In this document: positions 1-5,011 of the stretch, piece after piece | Layout: each line of letters begins with the position of its first letter | Numbering within the stretch: position 1 is the stretch's first letter | From: DASPKW01 sp038244055 | GTDB lineage: Bacteria > Planctomycetota > Phycisphaerae > Tepidisphaerales > Tepidisphaeraceae | Assembly (NCBI GenBank): GCA_038244055.1 | Contig: JBBRTW010000442.1 | Location: forward strand, 1 to 6,080 | Direction: 5' to 3' | DNA: 6,080 nucleotides | Notes under the pieces: generated by a model | The model's input: the letters and a program-made list of their open reading frames with translations, nothing else | What the model was told of the DNA's origin: nothing | Database searches by the model: none | Made by a program: the position numbers and the translations under genes

Positions 1-1
1 G

Positions 2-112
2 GACCGCGTTGAACCACGTTGCAAGAAACGGCGGCCCAAGCAATTCGATCTGATGAACAAACCGAGGAAGGCCCTACGACAACTACTGAAAAACAAGCGG
101 AAAGTGGCTTAA
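2..112 (+). CDS. IS4-type transposase, C-terminal end only (5' part outside window)
   Basis: Reading from base 2, an open frame runs 36 codons to a TAA at 110-112 and ends in LLKNKRKVA. The segment RVEPRCKKRRPKQFDLMNKP is very basic and matches my memory of the C-terminal tail of IS4-family DDE transposases, where an R-x-x-PR-x-KRRPK-x-(Y/F)-x-L-x-x-KPR pattern is common. The catalytic DDE core is outside the window, so activity cannot be judged. It is the only plus-strand gene and converges on the alcohol dehydrogenase. The frame is open to the window edge, so this is a boundary truncation, not evidence of a broken gene. A weaker alternative is another basic DNA-binding protein. Confidence 0.72.
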   Translation, partial: DRVEPRCKKRRPKQFDLMNKPRKALRQLLKNKRKVA

Positions 113-144
113 GTTGATGACATTAGCTCCCGTCCCTTTTTTTC
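113..144 (+). repeat. Putative right end of the IS element
   Basis: Directly after the transposase stop, GCTCCCGTCCC at 126-136 is followed by seven T residues at 137-143. The first 16 bases (126-141) recur exactly at 672-687 inside the alcohol dehydrogenase gene. The position just past the transposase stop fits a terminal repeat of the element. The left end is not in the window, so inverted-repeat pairing and a target duplication cannot be checked. The T-run has no GC-rich hairpin before it, so I do not call it a terminator. Confidence 0.35.
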
Positions 145-228
145 GTCCAGGCGAATATCGAGACCGTTTTGCAATAGCCTCGCACGAGTATCGGACCCCA
201 TCATCGCATTGCCGCGACCGCATCCAAT

Positions 229-251
229 CCCAACTCCCCCAATCCCCACCC
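229..251 (-). other. Predicted G-quadruplex motif just downstream of the Fe-ADH stop
   Basis: The plus strand has C-runs at 229-231, 236-240, 244-247 and 249-251, separated by 4, 3 and 1 bases. The minus strand, which is the sense strand of the alcohol dehydrogenase, therefore carries four runs of at least three G with loops of at most four. This satisfies the canonical quadruplex pattern. It begins 2 bases after the stop codon (254-256), so it would lie in the 3' untranslated part of the mRNA. Folding and function are not shown by sequence. Confidence 0.5.
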
Positions 252-253
252 TC

Positions 254-1435
254 CTACATCGCCATCCGATAAATCTCCGCCAACTCCGCCGCCCCGACTT
301 TCCGCGGATTGAACGTCGCCGTCCACTGCCCGGCCGCCATTTCCGCCAATTCAGCGATGGCCGATTCGGGCACGTTAAAATCCCTCAATCGCCGCGGCAG
401 ATCGGCCGCCGCCAGAAGCGCCTCGATCCGCGCCGCCAGCGCCTCGGGGTCCGCCTCCAGATCGGAATACGGGCGCTCGCCGTTGGCGGAGTTAAACCGT
501 ACCACATGGGGCAGCATCGCCCCCACCGCCAGCCCATGTACCACCCCGAATTTCGCCGTCAGCGGATTGGCGCACGCATGCGCCGCCCCCAGCATCGAAT
601 TCTCAATCGCGCACCCTGCCAGATGCGCCCCCAGAAGCATGTCGGTCAAGGATGAATGATGGAGAAAAAAGGCTCCCGTCCCTTTTTCCGCTTCTCGCTT
701 CTCGCTTCTCGCTTCTAACTTCTCTTGTGACGCAATAAACGCTCCCGTCAACAACTCCCATGCCCGCTTCGAAAACCCGCGCGACACCTCATTCCGCTTC
801 GAAGTCCCCGCCGTCTCCACCGCGTGCGCGATCGCATCGATCCCCGTCGCCGCCGCCACGCGCCGGGGCTGCGTGGCCGACAATTCCGGATCGAGTATCG
901 CGATCCGCGCCGCCGCCTTCTCATCCCAGCAGGCCATCTTCGCATGCGCGATCGGGTCCGTGATCAGCGCGGCCGACTGCGCTTCGGAGCCTGTCCCCGC
1001 CGTCGTCGGGATGGCGATCAGCGGCAGCATCGCTTTTTCCGCCTTGTTCACCCCCCAGTAGTCCGCCATCTTCCCGCCGTTGCTGATGAGAAAATTGATC
1101 CCCTTGGCGCAGTCCATCGATGACCCGCCCCCCAGCCCGATGATGAAATCGATGTTGAACTTTTTAGCGATCGCCAGCCCGCGATGGACGTGATCGGTGG
1201 TGGGGTTCTCCGCCACGCCGTCAAAAAGCCGCGCCAAAACCCCGGCCGAGTAAAGCGACCGCATCGCCCGCTCGACATGGCCGGCCTCGACGATGCCGGG
1301 ATCGGAAACCAGCAGAACGCGATTGGCGCCCTCGGCCTTGGCGATCGCGCCGACCTGGGCCAGCGCGCCGGCATGAAAGACAACGCGGATGCGCGAGCCG
1401 GGAATGGATTGAATCGACATGGAGGGTTGCATCAT
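254..1435 (-). CDS. Iron-containing (group III) alcohol dehydrogenase with an in-frame repeat-derived insertion
   Basis: This is an NAD(P)-dependent alcohol dehydrogenase of the FucO/DhaT family, probably interconverting an aldehyde and an alcohol in the cytoplasm. Residue numbers count from the in-frame GTG at 1438. The dinucleotide site GGGSSMD is at 103-109 and the family signature PTTAGTGSE at 144-152. The metal-ligand pattern is D201, H205, H287 and H301. The position of FucO His267 is Asn291 here. The protein is about 394 residues, against about 382 in FucO. Much of the excess is residues 239-263, a charged low-complexity stretch encoded by a heptamer repeat. ATGs at 1435, 1432 and 1420 are alternative starts and no strong Shine-Dalgarno decides; I chose 1435 over the GTG. 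It is the last gene of the minus-strand set, 137 bp after the aldehyde dehydrogenase stop, with an inverted repeat between them. Family assignment is firm; substrate and direction are unknown. Confidence 0.93.
   Translation of the reverse strand: MMQPSMSIQSIPGSRIRVVFHAGALAQVGAIAKAEGANRVLLVSDPGIVEAGHVERAMRSLYSAGVLARLFDGVAENPTTDHVHRGLAIAKKFNIDFIIGLGGGSSMDCAKGINFLISNGGKMADYWGVNKAEKAMLPLIAIPTTAGTGSEAQSAALITDPIAHAKMACWDEKAAARIAILDPELSATQPRRVAAATGIDAIAHAVETAGTSKRNEVSRGFSKRAWELLTGAFIASQEKLEARSEKREAEKGTGAFFLHHSSLTDMLLGAHLAGCAIENSMLGAAHACANPLTAKFGVVHGLAVGAMLPHVVRFNSANGERPYSDLEADPEALAARIEALLAAADLPRRLRDFNVPESAIAELAEMAAGQWTATFNPRKVGAAELAEIYRMAM
689..723. repeat. Heptamer repeat (CGCTTCT)n inside the Fe-ADH coding region
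   Basis: Four perfect tandem CGCTTCT units at 689-716 are followed by AACTTCT at 717-723. The same two unit types make up the longer array at 4923-5006. On the sense strand of the dehydrogenase the array is read as a Glu/Arg/Lys-rich peptide, LEARSEKREA, at residues 241-250. Right beside it, 672-687 is identical to the IS-end-like sequence at 126-141. The array does not break the frame. Confidence 0.85.
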
Positions 1436-1464
1436 CACGATCCAGGTAATCTCGAAGACAAATC

Positions 1465-1574
1465 AGCCACAGATGAACACAGATAAGCACAGATGGGAAA
1501 GAAATAGCCTAACTCGGACACATTTCCCACTCCCTCTTATTCTAATCTGTGTTCATCTGTGCTGATCTGTGGCT
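1465..1574. repeat. 30-bp inverted repeat built from 10-bp NNNCACAGAT units
   Basis: The left arm 1465-1494 and the right arm 1545-1574 pair at 26 of 30 positions (27 with one G-U pair in RNA), with 50 bases between. Each arm is three units ending in CACAGAT. A second stem, TGGGAAA at 1494-1500 with TTTCCCA at 1523-1529, lies within the loop. The element fills most of the spacer between the aldehyde and alcohol dehydrogenase genes, and its right arm ends one base before the stop codon of the former. I recall the ATCTGTGTTCATCTGTGGC unit as a widespread interspersed repeat in planctomycetes and related phyla. In the transcript it could form a long hairpin affecting expression of the distal gene. 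Confidence 0.85.
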
Positions 1575-1575
1575 A

Positions 1576-2985
1576 CTAAACCTGCTCCACCTGAAACGCC
1601 CTCTGCCGATACAAATGCTCGAAAAGATTCCCCTCGTGCGGCTGATCCCACGACAACTTGAACGTCGGCACCGGCCCGAGGTTCAGCCGGTCGATATGCC
1701 GGCATGACATGAACTTCCGCTGCAGCGCCTTGTCATTCGTGATGACCGTCGCCACCAGCGTATCGCCGATTTCGTCGGGAAGTTCTTCCATCGGGCATTC
1801 GATCACGCTCGCAAACGGGAACAAAAATTCCTTGTTCGCCAGAGTATGATCGCGCTCGCAGCGCAGGATCGTCGGCAAGAGCCACGCACACCGGCCCTGC
1901 TTGACCAGCCTGGGCGTGCCGCGGATTTCCTGGGTCAGGTCCCGAGCCCCCGGCAAGTTGCCGTCGATCATCGCGTTGATCCGCTCGGGCATGGCCGGGT
2001 TGGCGAACAACGCCAGCTTCGCCTCTGGATCATCCGCCGGCAGCGCTTTCCATGTCGCCAATCTTTCAGCTACCGCCTGGGCGATTTTGTCCGCATTCTT
2101 AGGCGTCCAGATGCCGCTGGCATTGATGCACGACCGCCCCCCGTTGGCCGACACCGATTGCGTGATCACATCCAGATACTGCTCCCAATTCTCGGCCGCA
2201 TCCGGGCCGAGAATGACCTTCGAATATCCCGGCCCATGCAGCTCCACGCGCGGATCGCGCCGGTACATTTTCGTCGTCGATGCATCCCCAAACAGCATCG
2301 CCCGATCCACCCCGCGCAGAAGCTCGCCGGCGCCGCCATGATCGGTTGGGTAAAACCCAAACGCCCCGGCAGGAAAACCCGCCGCGATAAACGCCTGGAT
2401 GATCCGATACGGCGACCAAGGCTCCTCCCGCCCCGGCTTGACTACCACCGGCGCTTTGAGCGCCACGGCCGGTATCCACAGCGAATGCACCCCCGGCGAG
2501 TTGCTCGGCAGCACCGCCCCGAAAATCCGCCCCTCGCGGTAATACGAAAGCGTCCGCCCCTCATCATCGCCGTAGCCTTGATCCAGGATCGACAGATCAA
2601 ACCCCCGCGTCAGCCCCGCGATGACGACGCCGATCTCATCGAAAATGCGGAAAATCTTCCCCGCGTTATTGCGGCAGAGCGATTGCGGCATCCCGGTCGT
2701 GGCCGAGAGTTGCTTGACGTAATCATCGAACGTCTGCGTGGAATTCCCCAGCGGCAGCGCGCCCTCCATGAACAATTTGCCGGCCTTCTTCGCCAGGGCC
2801 ATCAGTTCCTTGATGGTGAACTGCTCGAGAATCGAATCATCCATGCGGCGAATATCCCGCGCGATCAGCCCGGCGTTGGCCATGGAAACAGTCGCCACCG
2901 GCTCGCCCGTGGCATGGTGAACCAGCTCGATCTTGTCGATGGATTCGTACGGTTTGCCGTTGCGGAGGATGGGGATGTGGAGCAT
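1576..2985 (-). CDS. Aldehyde dehydrogenase-superfamily protein, possible acyl (LuxC-like) reductase
   Basis: This 469-residue enzyme has the ALDH layout: a cofactor-binding segment with P160, W170 and K183 (LPSNSPGVHSLWIPAVALK, then VVVKPGREEP), a glycine region FGDAS at 232-236, a possible general base E248 in ELHGPG, the nucleophile C286 in NGGRSCINASG, and the late motif KEFLFPFASV at 385-394. The sequence diverges from classical ALDHs around the Cys and Glu motifs. It could oxidise an aldehyde to an acid, or reduce an activated acyl group to an aldehyde as LuxC and CoA-acylating dehydrogenases do. The adjacent ligase favours the second reading; the retained Glu at the general-base position argues for caution. 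The ATG at 2985 lies 15 bases after the Uma2-type stop, and the AAGGA at 2998-3002 overlaps that stop codon, which suggests translational coupling. Confidence 0.85.
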   Translation of the reverse strand: MLHIPILRNGKPYESIDKIELVHHATGEPVATVSMANAGLIARDIRRMDDSILEQFTIKELMALAKKAGKLFMEGALPLGNSTQTFDDYVKQLSATTGMPQSLCRNNAGKIFRIFDEIGVVIAGLTRGFDLSILDQGYGDDEGRTLSYYREGRIFGAVLPSNSPGVHSLWIPAVALKAPVVVKPGREEPWSPYRIIQAFIAAGFPAGAFGFYPTDHGGAGELLRGVDRAMLFGDASTTKMYRRDPRVELHGPGYSKVILGPDAAENWEQYLDVITQSVSANGGRSCINASGIWTPKNADKIAQAVAERLATWKALPADDPEAKLALFANPAMPERINAMIDGNLPGARDLTQEIRGTPRLVKQGRCAWLLPTILRCERDHTLANKEFLFPFASVIECPMEELPDEIGDTLVATVITNDKALQRKFMSCRHIDRLNLGPVPTFKLSWDQPHEGNLFEHLYRQRAFQVEQV

Positions 2986-2997
2986 GGCGATTATAGG

Positions 2998-3002
2998 TCC
3001 TT
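2998..3002 (-). promoter_or_regulatory. Shine-Dalgarno AAGGA overlapping the upstream stop codon
   Basis: On the minus strand the TAA stop of the Uma2-type gene (3003-3001) runs into AAGGA. This is 12 bases before the ATG of the aldehyde dehydrogenase at 2985, slightly longer than ideal. The overlap of stop and ribosome site suggests that ribosomes finishing one gene help start the next. Confidence 0.45.
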
Positions 3003-3576
3003 AGTTCCGTCGTCGATTTGGAAACCAGATTTGCCCAAGGGGAATATCCAGGTTGGGAAAGGGCGCCAGCCGGAGGATTTCGTTTCCGCTGCCTTTGCCA
3101 ACCAGGCGATAAGTCTTTCCCGAAAGTTTGAATGCTTCAATCGTTTTCGCGAGAGGGTCGACTATCCAATAATAGGACACTCCGCCCTTCGCATACTGCT
3201 TGAATTTATCCTGCCGATCGATCTTGCGGCTCTTTGGGCTGATGATCTCGATGCATAAATCCGGCGGGCCGTCGATGGCCTCATCTTCGAGAATCAGGTG
3301 CTCGCGAGCCTTCGTGAAAAAGATAATATCCGGCCGGCGCACATCAAATTCGCCGAAGATCGTGTCGGTATCTCCGAGGAGTTCGCCCAGCCCATGTTCA
3401 TTGATGTGGGCGACGAGTACCGCGGTCAATTGGCGATCAACGCGCGAGTGTCTTGGGCGCGGACTTGGACTCACGGCGACCTCTCCATTGACAAGCTCCA
3501 ATCGAATGCCCGGGGGGTCCTCTCCCAATAGAAAGAACTGCCGGGCGGACATTTTTGCGGTGTTGATGATCGGCAT
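3001..3576 (-). CDS. Uma2 family (DUF820) PD-(D/E)XK nuclease-like protein
   Basis: This is a 191-residue protein of the Uma2 family, a restriction-endonuclease-fold group of largely unknown function that is abundant in cyanobacteria, planctomycetes and chloroflexi. Visible family landmarks are ELVNGEV at 27-33, RPDIIFF at 81-87 with D83, PDLCIEIISPKSR at 105-117 with E110, and DKFKQYAKGGVSYYWIVDP at 123-141 with K124. D83, E110 and K124 are the likely catalytic set. I chose the ATG at 3576 because GGAGAG lies 6 bases before it; the ATG at 3582 touches that site. The frame stays open upstream to 4092, but that part only shadows the ligase gene. The gene lies 35 bases after the ligase and 15 before the aldehyde dehydrogenase. 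It has more A/T third positions (CTA, TTG, AGA, GGA) than its neighbours, which hints at separate acquisition. No link to the metabolic genes is evident. Confidence 0.9.
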   Translation of the reverse strand: MPIINTAKMSARQFFLLGEDPPGIRLELVNGEVAVSPSPRPRHSRVDRQLTAVLVAHINEHGLGELLGDTDTIFGEFDVRRPDIIFFTKAREHLILEDEAIDGPPDLCIEIISPKSRKIDRQDKFKQYAKGGVSYYWIVDPLAKTIEAFKLSGKTYRLVGKGSGNEILRLAPFPNLDIPLGQIWFPNRRRN

Positions 3577-3582
3577 AAACAT

Positions 3583-3588
3583 CTCTCC
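3583..3588 (-). promoter_or_regulatory. Ribosome binding site GGAGAG deciding the Uma2-type start
   Basis: GGAGAG on the minus strand is 6 bases upstream of the ATG at 3576 and directly abuts the ATG at 3582. Normal spacing favours the downstream ATG as the start. Confidence 0.6.
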
Positions 3589-3611
3589 GACCTGATTGTA
3601 CCCTCGCCCAA

Positions 3612-4691
3612 TCAATAAACCCCCTCCACCACGCTCATCCCCATCCCCTGGAACGGCTGCACGTTCCCCGCCCCATCCCACGGGTACGGCTCGCAGGGCG
3701 GCCGGCGAATCGCCTGATCGCGCTCCAGGAATCTCGGGATGAACGTCTCCTTCGTCAGTGTCGTCAACATCACCCGCCCGACCTGCCCATACGCCACCTT
3801 CTCCTCCGCGTTCTTCGGATCGACGATCTCCACTACCGCCCGCGGCATGGGCGGGTGATAAATAATCTCGTAATTGTCGGCCGGGTCGAACGGCTTGTGC
3901 GTCGCCAGGCCCATCAGCGTATTGCCGTACGTCGGCACAAAATCGATCCCCGGCACCAGTTCCTCCCGCGCGAAGCGGTGGAACTGGCTGGTCATCTCCG
4001 TTCCGCCGCAGAACACGCCCGTGATGCCGTAGCGCACCAGGTCGATCTTCTCGCACAGCGCCTCCAGCAGCTTGGGCGTGGTGAACATGCACTTAATGTT
4101 CGGATTGGCCCGCAGGATCGTCAGCGCCTGGTCGATGCAATGCCCCTTGTAAAGATTGGCCTCCTCGATCGCCCCGCGCTTGATGCACTTGATCACCCAG
4201 CGCGGATCCAGATCGACACTGAACGCGATCCCCCCCCGAAACTGCGCCAGATGCTCGATCGCCAGCCGCAGCCGCCGCGGCCCGCTCGGCCCGAGCATCA
4301 GCCAATCGGCCCCGCGCGGGAACCACTTGTCCGAGAGCGTCCCGCTGAACGTCTCGTAATCGATTCGGAAATCTTCGATCTGCAGCCGGCTCTTGGGTAC
4401 GCCGGTTGATCCTCCCGTCTCAAACACAAACATGGGCTTGCCCTCCAACCCGCGCGGCAGCCACCGCCGCACCGGCCCGCCCCGCAACCAGTCATCCTCG
4501 AAGTGCCCGATGACTTTCAGATCATCGAATCCCTTCACCTGCTTGCGCGGATCCAGCCTCTTTTCCTTCGCGTAGTTCAACCAGAACGGACATCCCGTCT
4601 CCGGATTGAAATGCCATTCGATCATCTCCCGCACATGCGCATCCAGCTTCTCGCGGGCCTGTTTCGCTTTGGTTTCGATCGTTGAGCTCAT
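3612..4691 (-). CDS. Adenylate-forming ligase, PaaK/LuxE-like, lacking the C-terminal lid domain
   Basis: This 359-residue protein belongs to the ANL superfamily, near phenylacetate-CoA ligase (PaaK) and acyl-protein synthetase (LuxE). The phosphate-binding A3 motif ETGGSTGVPKSR is at 91-102, an FCGGTEMT segment at 227-234, the aromatic adenine-site motif PTYGNT at 253-258, and the ribose-binding region RFLERDQAIRRPP at 320-332. These predict ATP-dependent activation of a carboxylic acid to an acyl-adenylate. PaaK is about 430 residues with a C-terminal domain carrying a catalytic Lys. Here the protein ends about 27 residues past the ribose motif, a length close to LuxE (about 370). LuxE passes its acyl group through a Cys near the C-terminus; the closest Cys here is C333, so that mechanism is uncertain. 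The ATG at 4691 is preceded by GGAAGGA. It appears to be the first gene of the operon, after a repeat-filled spacer. Family is firm; substrate is unknown. Confidence 0.82.
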   Translation of the reverse strand: MSSTIETKAKQAREKLDAHVREMIEWHFNPETGCPFWLNYAKEKRLDPRKQVKGFDDLKVIGHFEDDWLRGGPVRRWLPRGLEGKPMFVFETGGSTGVPKSRLQIEDFRIDYETFSGTLSDKWFPRGADWLMLGPSGPRRLRLAIEHLAQFRGGIAFSVDLDPRWVIKCIKRGAIEEANLYKGHCIDQALTILRANPNIKCMFTTPKLLEALCEKIDLVRYGITGVFCGGTEMTSQFHRFAREELVPGIDFVPTYGNTLMGLATHKPFDPADNYEIIYHPPMPRAVVEIVDPKNAEEKVAYGQVGRVMLTTLTKETFIPRFLERDQAIRRPPCEPYPWDGAGNVQPFQGMGMSVVEGVY

Positions 4692-4693
4692 AT

Positions 4694-4700
4694 TCCTTCC
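4694..4700 (-). promoter_or_regulatory. Ribosome binding site GGAAGGA of the ligase gene
   Basis: GGAAGGA on the minus strand ends 2 bases before the ATG at 4691, with its GGAA part at 5 bases spacing. No other in-frame start nearby has a comparable site. Confidence 0.5.
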
Positions 4701-4711
4701 AGTTCAATTCA

Positions 4712-4760
4712 AAATCACCGCAGATCTAAATCACCGCAGAGGCGCAGAGATCGCAGAGAA
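4712..4760. repeat. CACCGCAGAGGCGCAGAGA-type interspersed repeat
   Basis: AAATCACCGCAGA occurs at 4712-4724 and again at 4728-4740. The second copy continues into GGCGCAGAGATCGCAGAG, a run of CGCAGAG units up to about 4760. I recall this family as scattered in intergenic DNA of planctomycetes and related bacteria. It lies within about 70 bases upstream of the ligase start, so it is probably part of that gene's leader or promoter region. Confidence 0.7.
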
Positions 4761-4780
4761 AATCACAACAGGCACGCGCG

Positions 4781-4892
4781 GTCATCCTGAGGGAGCTTCA
4801 GGCGACCGAAGGATCTACACGATGCCCCAAGGCCCATCCGCTTTTGAATGGCCCGCAACAACCAGCCAGATGCTTCGCAAGCTCAGCATGAC
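4781..4892. repeat. GTCATCCTGAG...CGAAGGATCT interspersed repeat with inverted partner
   Basis: GTCATCCTGAG at 4781-4791 pairs with CTCAGCATGAC at 4882-4892 (10 of 11), and CGAAGGATCT at 4807-4816 pairs with AGATGCTTCG at 4868-4877 (9 of 10). The outer and inner blocks keep their order, so the element is an imperfect inverted repeat with a central loop of about 51 bases. I recall the GTCATCCTGAGCGAAGCGAAGGATCT unit as a common interspersed repeat in several phyla. No coding signal is seen inside. Confidence 0.75.
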
Positions 4893-4922
4893 CCGACTCA
4901 TCGCTCCTCGGTCGATTCTTCT

Positions 4923-5006
4923 CGCTTCCCGCTTCTCGCTTCTAACTTACAACTTCCAACTTCTAACTTCTCGCTTCTCGCTTCTAACTCCTAACTTCTA
5001 ACTTCT
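4923..5006. repeat. Twelve-unit heptamer array, CGCTTCT / AACTTCT
   Basis: The stretch divides exactly into twelve 7-base units. They alternate in blocks of CGCTTCT (4923-4943, 4972-4985) and AACTTCT (4944-4971, 4986-5006), with a few single-base variants such as CGCTTCC, AACTTAC and AACTCCT. It ends 5 bases from the stop codon of the beta-propeller gene. The same units occur inside the alcohol dehydrogenase at 689-723. With the two elements at 4712-4892 it accounts for most of the 320-bp spacer between the propeller and ligase genes; I see no gene there. Confidence 0.85.
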
Positions 5007-5011
5007 CCCCC

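Noticed and set aside
113..253. Rho-independent terminator between the transposase and the Fe-ADH
   Set aside because: The T-run at 137-143 has no GC-rich stem before it, and the short CTCG/CGAG palindrome near 180 has too small a loop and no T-run.
209..655. 148-codon plus-strand open frame opposite the Fe-ADH 3' end
   Set aside because: Its composition is Arg/Pro/His-rich and it is antisense to conserved ADH motifs. It is a shadow frame.
2990..2995. TATAAT on the minus strand, 4 bases before the ALDH start codon, as a promoter -10 box
   Set aside because: The hexamer is perfect, but no -35 box lies 16-18 bases upstream. Transcription would begin at the start codon itself, giving a leaderless message. 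It cannot be supported from sequence alone.
1846..3258. 470-codon plus-strand open frame antisense to the ALDH and part of the Uma2 gene
   Set aside because: It is Arg/Pro/His-rich with no recognisable domain, and it lies opposite a gene with clear family motifs. It is a by-product of high-GC codon bias.
3577..4092. Upstream in-frame extension of the Uma2-type gene by about 170 codons
   Set aside because: It overlaps the ligase out of frame, has low-complexity Gly/Arg/Ala composition and is not part of the Uma2 family. The GGAGAG site supports the start at 3576.
254..4691. Bacterial microcompartment locus for aldehyde metabolism
   Set aside because: Such loci in planctomycetes also combine ALDH and Fe-ADH, but no BMC shell protein or encapsulation peptide is visible in this window.
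4606..5001. 131-codon plus-strand open frame ending in SLLTYNFQLLTSRFSLL-like repeats
   Set aside because: Its C-terminal half is the translation of the heptamer array and its N-terminal part is antisense to the ligase. No ribosome site or domain is visible.
4923..5006. CRISPR array
   Set aside because: Units are 7 bases with no unique spacers, and no cas genes are present. It is a simple tandem repeat.
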